From NCBI GenBank assembly GCA_021800315.1, contig JAJYZD010000125.1, forward strand, positions 1 to 10,134: a stretch of DNA of 10,134 bases, given 5' to 3'. Origin of the DNA: Bacillota bacterium. Lineage in GTDB: Bacteria > Bacillota > Desulfotomaculia > Desulfotomaculales > JAJYZD01. The translations under genes and the position numbers were made by a program. Positions 1 to 6,725 of this stretch are shown here, one piece after another. Below the pieces are notes generated by a model. That model ran no database searches. It had not been told where the DNA came from and was given only the letters and a program-made list of their open reading frames with translations. Numbering within the stretch: the first letter of the stretch is position 1; the number at the start of each line of letters is the position of its first letter.

Positions 1-28
1 AGATACTGTCGTCTCCTGCAGAGAGCTA

Positions 29-1855
29 ATGGCTGGCAGTACGAGCGGGAACAATTGCCGGCTGGCGCCGGTGCCGCGATTCCTCCCCATGTCTAAAGCC
101 ATGGGCATCCGCGCGGCAGTTTCGGTGAGCAGTAGCAAACAGCGGGTAGGTCTTCTGATCACGGCGTTAGTGCTCGTCGTGGCTGGGGCGGCAGTGCTAT
201 GGCACCGGCACGGCCTTGAAAGACAGGCCGTTCCTGCTCCGTTCCCCGCCAAGCCTCAGGTGCAGGCAGCGCACTGGATCATCTTCGAAAAAGATCACAA
301 CCTGTTTCTTGTCAATAATCCCGATGGGAGCCCTGTTCCTCTGACCTCCAGCGGCGATGCCGGTTCCTTTGTTTTTTCGTCTTCCACGAATTCCGCTTTT
401 TACGTCAGGTCAACTGAGCCTTCCCAGCCAGGCCAAGTAGAGGAAATCGATCTGATCAGCAAACAGCGGAAACTTGTTTCCGAAAAAAAATACTTTATGC
501 TCACTGTAAATCCAACAGGTCATCTGTTGTTGGGAATGGAAGGCACAACGCCTCCGCATTTCGATAACTGGGGCGTTATATCGGCGGTCAAACCGGTTGC
601 AAACAGGCTGCCCAAGGATATCGCCAGTTTGGCCTGGTCGCCGGACGGACGCAATCTGATCTACGTTCCCGGTCAGTCGGACGTAAGCCTTCGTTCTCTT
701 TACCTGTACAACCTGGACAATGGGCGAAAGAAGACTGTCCTTTCCAACCTAACCGGACCTGCAGGTATCTACAATGCGACGCAAAAAGGGGGCACAGCCG
801 CTGCCTGGGCTTCCGACGGACAGAGCATTTTTTACGGTTTGAGTTACTGGAACAACACCGCTGCAAACGCCCTCTCTTCTAAAAACGGGATCTACCGCTA
901 CGATTTAAGGACCGGAGCTTCCAACGAACTGGATGCCACACCGGGTCAGAGCGTGTATATGCTCCACTGCCTTGGGGACGGCAGCCTGGTCTATGCCGCC
1001 GGCCCCGCTTACCCGCCGCCCTCTGCTTCGACGGTGCGCTTGGCGTTCTGGCGTCTTCCCCCGGACACATCAAAGCCCGTCTACCTCTTCAGCCTGTCTA
1101 CACACTGGAATGACGGTCTGCCTCTCTCCTGGCTCCCGGACAGCAAGGCCATCCTCTATTACAAAGACGGCGAGGTCTGGTCGGTACCACCTGAGCCCGG
1201 CGCGCACAGTTCCCCGGTCAACGGATCCAGCGGGGCGACCTATTTTTCCGGTGGCGGCGACGAAGGCGATTTAACCACTGTTTTACTGGTCAACCCCGAT
1301 AACACCAGGTTTTCCCCCGGCCCCTCCGTTCCGGTTCCATCCGGCGGGGAACAGACCGGTCCGCCTGCACCTACCCCTCCACCTGTAGAAGTCCAGGTTT
1401 CCCTTTCCCCGGACGGCTCTATGGTAGTAAGCGGGCAGGCCGGACTGACCGCCCTCATCAACCGTCTTCCTTACGGCGATTTCATAATTCTTCCCGACCG
1501 CGTAGTGGCCGGCGAATATTTTCCACTCAGTCATCCCATGACCAATCTTGCTGATTTGAACGGGAAAGCCGCTACCGGCTCGTTTCCCGGCGACGCCGTA
1601 ACAGCCGAACACGCCATTCCCGGCGGTGAGTCTGCGGGCACCAACCTTGTGCCCATAAAAAATACGAACGTGTTTTTGTGGGTACCGAGTTTGGATATCA
1701 ACGGCATGCTCCCAACTGGCCATTACCTGCTTTATGTTGGCAGAAGCTACGGTGATCCTATCGTTGGTCACTTCGAGTGGTTGACCGTCTCCCAGCCGGT
1801 CAATTACCTTTCATTTCTCAAACAGGCTTTGGTTCTGTTTTCCGGCACCAGCTAA
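29..1855 (+). CDS. Membrane-anchored beta-propeller (TolB/WD40-like) protein
   Basis: This 608-residue protein has a short basic N-terminus (SSKQR), then one hydrophobic segment at about residues 41-58, read as a signal anchor. The rest would lie outside the membrane. Propeller-type strands recur: SLAWSPDG near residue 200, AAWASDG near 258 and SWLPDS near 367, which resemble the PD40/TolB WD40-like repeat. A proline-rich linker at about 430-455 leads to a C-terminal domain of about 150 residues that I do not recognise. No catalytic motif is visible, so a binding or sensing role is inference. The start is uncertain: the frame stays open to the window edge, the ATG at 29 has only a weak GAGAG before it, and the ATGs at 89 and 101 or the GTG at 125 would still keep the anchor. 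The next gene, also a propeller, begins 24 bases downstream, so the two may have formed one unit. Confidence 0.75.
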   Translation: MAGSTSGNNCRLAPVPRFLPMSKAMGIRAAVSVSSSKQRVGLLITALVLVVAGAAVLWHRHGLERQAVPAPFPAKPQVQAAHWIIFEKDHNLFLVNNPDGSPVPLTSSGDAGSFVFSSSTNSAFYVRSTEPSQPGQVEEIDLISKQRKLVSEKKYFMLTVNPTGHLLLGMEGTTPPHFDNWGVISAVKPVANRLPKDIASLAWSPDGRNLIYVPGQSDVSLRSLYLYNLDNGRKKTVLSNLTGPAGIYNATQKGGTAAAWASDGQSIFYGLSYWNNTAANALSSKNGIYRYDLRTGASNELDATPGQSVYMLHCLGDGSLVYAAGPAYPPPSASTVRLAFWRLPPDTSKPVYLFSLSTHWNDGLPLSWLPDSKAILYYKDGEVWSVPPEPGAHSSPVNGSSGATYFSGGGDEGDLTTVLLVNPDNTRFSPGPSVPVPSGGEQTGPPAPTPPPVEVQVSLSPDGSMVVSGQAGLTALINRLPYGDFIILPDRVVAGEYFPLSHPMTNLADLNGKAATGSFPGDAVTAEHAIPGGESAGTNLVPIKNTNVFLWVPSLDINGMLPTGHYLLYVGRSYGDPIVGHFEWLTVSQPVNYLSFLKQALVLFSGTS

Positions 1856-1879
1856 TCAGCGTTTATGAGTTGACATGTT

Positions 1880-2831
1880 GTGTTCTGTCCCAATTGCAAC
1901 CAATTCGTGGCGCCCGGTGAAGACGGTTGCGGCCATTGCGGGGCGGTGGTGGGAGAAAACGCGACGGGGGAGCAGGCTACCCAGATGACTGGAGAGAACG
2001 CTGGAACTCCCGGAACGGACGAAGGCACAGAGGGGAAGCGGGAACTTATTTCACCGCGGCTGGCGTGAGGGGCCAGGCCCCCGATGACCAATACCCGTGG
2101 CCCGGAAACCAGGGTTTTTGGAGCAGCCCCTTCCAGCAGGCTGTCACCTGGCTTGTCGGTCATCTGTGGTGGGTGATCGGCGGCTTTGTTGTTTTGCTGG
2201 CTTTAGCCTTCCTCTTTATGGGTCTCGGGACCTGGGATCTGCTAGCGGGGTTGATCCTTTTGCTGCTGGCGGGGTTCTCCTTGCTCCGGCGGGGCTTGCG
2301 CCGGCTTCCTTGGCGGTGTTGCTTACTGGCATTGCGGTGATACTGTTTGTTATTGGCGGCAGAGCCATGCTGGCCAGACATGCCGCCGTGGTTCGGTTTC
2401 CTTCCCGGCCAAGTTCCGGTCAGGCGGTTATTCCAACTCAACAAAACAATGCCGCTTCTCCGGGGACACAGCACAACAGCGCGGTTCCGACGCCGGCATT
2501 GCAGAAAACCGTGTCGTTGCCGGAGAGTCCGGTGGGGCTGGGTCAGGGACCGTCCGGACGGATGTGGGTGTTCGAAGCCCAGCGCCCGGTCCTGCCGGTG
2601 GACAGATTGGCTCTTCTGGACGAATCGACGGGCAGCACTGTTTTCAGCCAGAATTTTGGCACGACCGCCACCGCCTATACGGTGGATTCCAATGGTAACG
2701 CCTGGGTGGCGGAGGACCAAAACGGGCCACCGGTTGTTTTGAAATACGATTCGTCCAGCTTCAAGGCCCCCTCCTATTCTCTACCCGGCTCTGTTACCAA
2801 GGTAGTAGGGGGTTTTTTCGGTCTTTCGTAA
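1880..2831 (+). pseudogene. Frameshifted zinc-ribbon / two-helix / Vgb-NHL-like propeller protein
   Basis: Three consecutive frames each carry a sensible piece of one protein. From a GTG at 1880 comes a zinc ribbon (CPNC...CGHC) with a Gly/Thr/Glu-rich linker, ending at a stop at 2066-2068. A second frame then gives a Trp-rich stretch and a hydrophobic helix (about 2150-2280). A third gives another helix (about 2305-2365), a Pro/Gln/Ser linker and one to two propeller blades with GPSGRMWVFE and DSNGNAWVAEDQ, like Vgb/NHL streptogramin-lyase-type repeats. Adding one G in the run at 2032-2035 and one in the run at 2291-2294 restores a single frame of about 317 codons. The propeller is short, so the C-terminus may also be truncated. 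There is no good ribosome site before the GTG. It is either a true pseudogene or two homopolymer under-calls. Zinc-ribbon plus membrane helices suggests a membrane sensor or scaffold, which is inference. Confidence 0.7.
2767..2818 (+). terminator. Candidate rho-independent terminator
   Basis: CCCCCT-c-CTA at 2767-2776 can pair with TAG-t-AGGGGG at 2803-2812, giving nine pairs with one mismatch, followed at once by six T (2813-2818). The loop of about 26 bases is long, and the element overlaps the last codons of the broken propeller gene. It would separate that gene from the exporter promoter 43 bases further on. The stem and T-run are seen directly; termination is inferred. Confidence 0.5.
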
Positions 2832-2860
2832 TCACCCATCGGTTCGGGCCACGAAAACCC

Positions 2861-2889
2861 TTGACACGGTCCATGCAAGTCTTTACAAT
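2861..2889 (+). promoter_or_regulatory. Sigma-A promoter of the DHA2 exporter gene
   Basis: TTGACA at 2861-2866 and TACAAT at 2884-2889 are separated by exactly 17 bases, one mismatch from the full consensus. The start point would fall near 2896, inside the palindrome described next. That gives a leader of about 140 bases before the exporter ATG at 3037. Confidence 0.8.
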
Positions 2890-2894
2890 GTTAT

Positions 2895-2908
2895 TAACCG
2901 ACCGGTTA
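2895..2908 (+). promoter_or_regulatory. Palindromic operator, TetR-family style
   Basis: TAACCG-AC-CGGTTA is a perfect 6+6 inverted repeat. It starts six bases after the -10 box and covers the predicted transcription start. The place and the ACCGaCCGGT core fit operators bound by TetR-family repressors of multidrug exporters. No regulator gene is in the window, so the binder is unknown and could act in trans. Confidence 0.55.
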
Positions 2909-3036
2909 CTTAAAACTCCGGGGTTTCCGGTTCCTGCTCCCAATGGATGTATCCGCTCTCACCGGCCAGGCGCGTCAACATATTTCCGAGGCATGGCCGA
3001 AATTCCATCCGGTACTCCTAGGAAAGCCGGGAAAAA

Positions 3037-4596
3037 ATGAACGGGGAAACCATACTGCACCAGCCCACCGCGAAGATCCCCTGGCTGCAACTCTTTATCC
3101 TCATGGGCGGCGCCTTCATGGCCTTTCTGGATACCAGCATCGTCAACGTGGCCATTCCCAAGCTGATGGCCATTTTCGGGGTGGGCGTCGACAGCATCCA
3201 GTGGGTGACCACCGCCTACCTTCTCTCGGCCGGGGTGACCATCCCCCTTACCGGATACTTCGGCGACCGTCTTGGCATCAAAAACATCTTCCTGATCTCG
3301 CTGGGCATTTTCACCCTGGGTTCCGCCCTCTGCAGCGTGGCCGCCACCGAGAGCTTCCTGATCGCCGCCCGGGTCATCCAGGCCGTCGGCGGCGGCGCCA
3401 TCATGCCGGTGACCACCTCCTTCATCTACCAGATCATCACCCAGGACCGGATTGGCCTGGCCCTGGGCATGCGGGGTATCGCCATGGCGGCGGCGCCCGC
3501 CTTCGGCCCCGTCCTGGGAGGCTACCTGATCGACCACTTCAACTGGCACATCATCTTCACCATCAACGTACCGATCGGCATCCTGATCATCCTCGTGGGT
3601 ACGATGGCGCTGCCCCGTATTCCCGTCCACGTAAATCCCCGGCTCGACCCCCCCGGCATGGTGCTGGTAATCGTCGGCGCCTTCGCCGTCCTGCTGGGCC
3701 TGTCCCGCGGCCAAAGCGCCGGCTGGCACAGCCTGGGCGTCGTCGTCGCCCTGACCGGCGGTCTTTTCGCCCTGCTCGTGTTCGTCCTGTGGGAACTGAC
3801 GACGGACCATCCCGTCATCGACCTGCGGATCTTCACCGGCAACCTGGTGCTGGCCGCCAGCTTCACCGCCACCTTCCTGGTCACCGTGGCCATGTACGCC
3901 ATCCTTTTCCTGGTGCCGGTCTTTGTCCAGCAGATCCTGGGTTTCACCGCGTTCCGGGCCGGTCTGGTAATGGCCCCGGCCGCCCTGTCCATGGCCGTCG
4001 TCTCCCCTTTGTCCGGCCGCCTCTTCGACCGCTTCGGCGCCGTTCCGCTCTGCCTGGCCGGCATCGCCCTGACCGTGCTCACCACCCTCCAGATGAGCCA
4101 CCTGACCACGGCCACCTCCTTCCGGACCATCCAGGTCTGGCTGATGGAATACGCGGGCGGTCTATCCCTGTTCATGCTGCCCCTGACGGTCGCCGGTCTG
4201 AACACGGTTCCCCGCCGGCTAATGAACCGGGTCACCTCCCTCAACAGCCTGGTCCGGCAGGTGGCCGGCTCCCTGGGCATCGCCTTCTTCACCTATGTCT
4301 ACAACCGGCAGGGACTTTATTATCAGGCCATATTCAGGAACAAGGTCACCGCCTCGTCCGCGGCCGTCTCCGCCTTCCTCCACGGCTTTTCCGGCTATAT
4401 GCTCTCCCATTCCCCGCCGGACCACGCCGCTGGCCGTCCCCTGGCCCTTTTCACCCTCCAGCAACTGGTCGCCAGCCATGCCACCGCCCGGGCCATTGAC
4501 TACACCATGGTCCTGTCTTCAATCATCACCCTGGCCATCCTGCCCCTGGTGTTCTTTCTGCGCCGGCCGAAGACGGCACCGCCGGACGAGCGGTGA
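3037..4596 (+). CDS. DHA2-family (EmrB/QacA-type) MFS drug exporter
   Basis: This 519-residue, strongly hydrophobic protein matches the 14-helix drug:H+ antiporter-2 group of the major facilitator superfamily in length and motifs. Helix 1 holds LDTSIVNVAI (residues 31-40, membrane Asp32). GYFGDRLGIK (73-82) is motif A in the first cytoplasmic loop. RVIQAVGGG (112-120) is motif B, and APAFGPVLGGYL (153-164) is the antiporter motif C. It should export hydrophobic or cationic compounds using the proton gradient; the substrate cannot be told. The start is well supported: an in-frame TAG at 3019-3021 lies just upstream, and GGGA or AGGAAA precedes the ATG. It has its own promoter and operator. Third codon positions are very rich in G and C, which creates long shadow frames. 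A decayed partial copy lies at 5665-5883. QacA/EmrB/LfrA-like subgroups cannot be separated by eye. Confidence 0.93.
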   Translation: MNGETILHQPTAKIPWLQLFILMGGAFMAFLDTSIVNVAIPKLMAIFGVGVDSIQWVTTAYLLSAGVTIPLTGYFGDRLGIKNIFLISLGIFTLGSALCSVAATESFLIAARVIQAVGGGAIMPVTTSFIYQIITQDRIGLALGMRGIAMAAAPAFGPVLGGYLIDHFNWHIIFTINVPIGILIILVGTMALPRIPVHVNPRLDPPGMVLVIVGAFAVLLGLSRGQSAGWHSLGVVVALTGGLFALLVFVLWELTTDHPVIDLRIFTGNLVLAASFTATFLVTVAMYAILFLVPVFVQQILGFTAFRAGLVMAPAALSMAVVSPLSGRLFDRFGAVPLCLAGIALTVLTTLQMSHLTTATSFRTIQVWLMEYAGGLSLFMLPLTVAGLNTVPRRLMNRVTSLNSLVRQVAGSLGIAFFTYVYNRQGLYYQAIFRNKVTASSAAVSAFLHGFSGYMLSHSPPDHAAGRPLALFTLQQLVASHATARAIDYTMVLSSIITLAILPLVFFLRRPKTAPPDER

Positions 4597-4666
4597 ACGG
4601 GGCCGTCCGGTCTGACCGGTCAATGCTGAAAAGCGGAAACGGTCCTGGCCGGGGAAACCACGGCGC

Positions 4667-4837
4667 TTACGGATTTACAAACCCGGTACCGGTCGGACGG
4701 TATGGGCCGTAGCCTGAGTCGGGCCGCCGGCATTGGATGGCGGTATCGGCCAGCGTTTGCCCGGCGTGGTCCCGGGCGGTCGTTTCCAGCGCCGCCCGGG
4801 TACCGGCGACCTGGTTTTCGGCGCCGGTGGCGGTGAA
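4667..4837 (-). pseudogene. Possible minus-strand gene remnant
   Basis: The stretch 4597-4860 holds no convincing gene. On the minus strand, one frame from just after a stop (4838-4840) to a stop at 4667-4669 gives 56 codons with natural-looking composition, including AGTRAALETTARDHAGQTLA. It has no start codon and no family I recognise. It may be the tail of a lost gene or chance in GC-rich DNA. Confidence 0.2.
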
Positions 4838-4864
4838 TTATTGCAGTTCATCGACAAATTCTCC

Positions 4865-4893
4865 TTTGCGCCAGTCTTATCAAATGCTATAAT
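4865..4893 (+). promoter_or_regulatory. Candidate promoter of the Uma2 gene
   Basis: A perfect TATAAT at 4888-4893 sits in an AT-rich island, with a weak -35 (TTTGCG at 4865-4870) at a 17-base spacing. Transcription would start near 4900, about 100 bases before the chosen start codon. The -10 box is strong; the -35 matches only three of six bases. Confidence 0.5.
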
Positions 4894-5001
4894 GATACTT
4901 AACCAAGCTTTCCGGCCGAAAACCGGAGGTTTTGGACCTGGCGATGGGAAAATAACGTTGTCCCGGTAATGTGGTTTGATCGCAAAGCGAGGGTTGCTTA
5001 C

Positions 5002-5574
5002 ATGGATGAAATCAGGGAAACCGTCGCGTCCTACCGGACGAAAGCGACCTATCAAGACTATCTTAAGCTCCCGGAAGGTGCCCTCTACCAACTCATAGGG
5101 GGTGAACTGGTCTTGAGCCCTTCTCCTGAAAGTAAACACCAGAGAATCCGCCGGAAACTGGGAGTTGCCGTGGCCAATTTCGCCGATGAGCATTATCTCG
5201 ACGAAGTGTACTTCGCTCCCATGGATGTCTATTTTAACGACGAAGAAACCTATCAGCCGGATATTTTCTTCGTCCCCTGGAACAGGGAGAAGATTGTAGA
5301 GAAGGGCCGGATAAACGGTGCTCCCGACCTGGTGGTGGAAGTCCTCTCTCCCTCCACCGCGCGGGACGACCTCACAACCAAATTCAAAACCTACGAGCGG
5401 TACGGCGTAAGGGAATATTGGGTAATCGACCCGGATGACGAGGGTGTCGGGATCTACCTGGGCGACAAGGGTAGGCTTACCCTCCACCAGCAGGTACAGG
5501 GCCAAGGCCTGCTCAAGTCCAAAGTGCTATCCGGATTCACGGTGGAAGCGGAATACCTTTTTCGCCGCCGTTGA
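5002..5574 (+). CDS. Uma2-family PD-(D/E)XK nuclease-like protein
   Basis: This 190-residue protein has the Uma2 (formerly DUF820) pattern throughout: an N-terminal YQDYLKLPEG, then LIGGELVLSPSP with Glu35, YQPDIFFV with Asp87, PDLVVEVLSPST with Glu113, a Lys near 127, and YGVREYWVIDP. These are the usual positions of the PD-(D/E)XK restriction-like fold, so the metal-binding residues look intact. The biological role of the family is unsettled; many members occur in multiple copies and near mobile DNA. I chose the ATG at 5002 because GAGGG (4989-4993) lies eight bases before it. An in-frame ATG at 4969 would add 11 residues but has no ribosome site. The gene stands alone, between the intact exporter gene and the exporter remnant. 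Confidence 0.88.
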   Translation: MDEIRETVASYRTKATYQDYLKLPEGALYQLIGGELVLSPSPESKHQRIRRKLGVAVANFADEHYLDEVYFAPMDVYFNDEETYQPDIFFVPWNREKIVEKGRINGAPDLVVEVLSPSTARDDLTTKFKTYERYGVREYWVIDPDDEGVGIYLGDKGRLTLHQQVQGQGLLKSKVLSGFTVEAEYLFRRR

Positions 5575-5614
5575 ACCCGCGGAAGGTACCCCGTCCATTA
5601 CCCCACGGCTGAAG

Positions 5615-5630
5615 CCTGCCTTTCGGCAGG
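5615..5630 (+). other. GC-rich hairpin after the Uma2 gene
   Basis: CCTGCC-TTTC-GGCAGG is a perfect six-pair stem with a four-base loop, 40 bases past the Uma2 stop. No T-run follows, so it is a weak terminator candidate. It may instead mark the junction with the exporter remnant. Confidence 0.4.
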
Positions 5631-5664
5631 GGCTCCTTCGCCGCCTTCCTTGGTGAGTGTAAGA

Positions 5665-5883
5665 CCGGGTACTTCGGCGACCGCCCGGGCATCAAAAACA
5701 TCCTCCTTATCTCGCTGGGCCTTTTCATCCCGGGTTCCGCGCCGCCCATTCCCCGCCGGACCACGCCGCCAGCCGTCCCCGGCCCTTTTCACCCTCCGGC
5801 AACTGGTCGCCAGCCATGCCGCCGCCCGGGCCATCGACTACACCATGGTCCTGTCCTCAATCATCACCCCGGCCATCCTGCCC
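5665..5883 (+). pseudogene. Internally deleted remnant of a DHA2 exporter gene
   Basis: Two blocks copy the exporter gene at 3037-4596. Bases 5665-5740 match 3251-3326, the motif A loop, at about 88% by hand count. Bases 5745-5883 match 4406-4545, the last loop and helix, at about 94% with one missing base near 5780. About 1.08 kb between the two is gone, and the 5' and 3' ends of the gene are missing. In one frame the second block still reads as LFTLRQLVASHAAARAIDYT, close to the parent LFTLQQLVASHATARAIDYT. No protein of use can be made. Most of the differences are A-to-G or T-to-C. It shows that a second exporter copy once stood here, in the same orientation. Confidence 0.88.
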
Positions 5884-5993
5884 TCACCCAGTCCGGCTCA
5901 CCCTCAGTCTCTTCCGAGTATGGATAATTATCGAAAGAGGTACAGGTAGGAAGGTGACTCGGGCTGAAACCACACCCGCCTACCCCGACTACA

Positions 5994-6039
5994 GCCCCAC
6001 TTAGGCCCACCAAAGCCTTTCTTCATTAATCAGTGGGGC
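5994..6039. repeat. Eight-base inverted repeat in the long intergenic region
   Basis: GCCCCACT (5994-6001) and AGTGGGGC (6032-6039) are perfect inverted copies around a 30-base spacer. The stretch 5884-6281 otherwise shows no gene I can support. Function is unknown; no T-run follows on either strand. Confidence 0.35.
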
Positions 6040-6072
6040 CCAAAACCTGGTTCACCAATAAGATATCCTGTC

Positions 6073-6198
6073 TTACCACAGGGAATTGGCGGGTTTCGGG
6101 TCGACCCCCCCTGTTCGGCCAGACTTGGCCATACTTGCCGGCTTGGCCAATCTAATCGAGGAATGTCGAAGAACTGGCTTATTAGTCGGACCATCCAT
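6073..6198 (-). CDS. Possible small ORF, 41 residues, unrecognised
   Basis: An ATG at 6198 on the minus strand opens 41 codons ending in TAA. The product begins MDGPTNKPVLRHSSIRLAKP, is basic and has no hydrophobic helix. Its residue mix looks plausible, but there is no ribosome site before the ATG and no family match that I know. It may be a remnant of a longer gene or chance. Confidence 0.2.
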   Translation of the reverse strand: MDGPTNKPVLRHSSIRLAKPASMAKSGRTGGVDPKPANSLW

Positions 6199-6281
6199 AA
6201 AAGCCGCTAATCAAGAAGACCGAACGATTATTCGGCCGCTTGGCACGAAGATTCAGTAAATTTGATCTTATCTTTTTGGCC

Positions 6282-6310
6282 TTGACAAAGGATTTATTGA
6301 TCCCTATAAT
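6282..6310 (+). promoter_or_regulatory. Perfect-consensus promoter upstream of the pha operon
   Basis: TTGACA (6282-6287), 17 bases, then TATAAT (6305-6310) match the vegetative promoter consensus at all twelve positions. A start near 6317 would give a leader of about 410 bases before phaE, with no other plus-strand gene between. It is the obvious promoter for phaE-phaC-fabG, though the long leader leaves room for another transcript. A CCGAA/TTCGG inverted repeat lies about 55 bases upstream. Confidence 0.8.
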
Positions 6311-6501
6311 TTTAGTTGTCCGTAACAGCAACAATATGTCTCGGGCCAGCCCTTAGCAAACTTCCCGGCACCAGGCTCTTTGATATTTGAATACTGTTCC
6401 AATCACCGGATTATCCGGATGATACGTATTTATCGAAATTTGAACAACGTGGACAGGCGTTCCACCCATCAGTCCGCGCCATATCGTCGCACCATCCACT
6501 A

Positions 6502-6687
6502 CTACACCGCTTCATTCAATCGCATCGCAGCAAGCCGCTCCGGTATACTCACACCAATATAGCGACAGAACTCTTCTTCTGCCCGAACCAGTACATCCGA
6601 CATGGAGATCCTGAGATCTCCTTCGTCCTGTTGTTTTATGGAAGGAGGCTGATATTGGAAAAGTGATCCCAGGTGTTTCCATTCCAT
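6502..6687 (-). CDS. Possible hypothetical protein, antisense to the pha leader
   Basis: This 61-residue minus-strand frame has a natural-looking C-terminal half (MSDVLVRAEEEFCRYIGVSI and the following PERLAAMRLNEAV). The ATG at 6687 has no ribosome site; an internal ATG at 6603 follows an AGGA at a short distance. Beyond its stop, the neighbouring minus frame stays open for about 50 codons to a TAA at 6353-6355. The whole may therefore be a frameshifted remnant of a larger gene of about 110 codons. I recognise no family. It runs against the leader of the pha transcript. Confidence 0.3.
   Translation of the reverse strand: MEWKHLGSLFQYQPPSIKQQDEGDLRISMSDVLVRAEEEFCRYIGVSIPERLAAMRLNEAV
6604..6621. 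repeat. Perfect inverted repeat in the phaE leader
   Basis: GGAGATC-CTGA-GATCTCC is a seven-pair stem with a four-base loop, 105 bases before the phaE start. It could be an RNA hairpin or an operator for a PHA regulator. A second palindrome, TTTGATCAAA, lies at 6689-6698, just ahead of the phaE ribosome site. Confidence 0.4.
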
Positions 6688-6725
6688 ATTTGATCAAACT
6701 AAAAAAAACCGGGAGGTAATACGGC

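Noticed and set aside
2959..4101. Long minus-strand frame of 380 codons opposite the exporter gene
   Set aside because: The product is Gly/Asp/Gln/His-rich without domains and arises from the strong third-position GC bias of the exporter.
2943..4499. Long plus-strand frame of 518 codons overlapping the exporter gene
   Set aside because: Its product is a His/Pro/Arg/Gly-rich string, typical of a shadow frame of GC-rich coding DNA. The exporter frame has all the family motifs.
4607..4619. CCGGT-CTG-ACCGG hairpin after the exporter stop, considered as a terminator
   Set aside because: Only five pairs, a three-base loop and no T-run follow.
4675..5505. Minus-strand frame of 276 codons opposite the Uma2 gene
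   Set aside because: The Uma2 frame on the plus strand carries a full conserved motif set. The minus frame is its mirror.
6116..6148. Cluster of TGGCC/GGCCA boxes, considered as an operator array or CRISPR-like repeat
   Set aside because: There are only three short copies with irregular spacing, and no repeat-spacer pattern.
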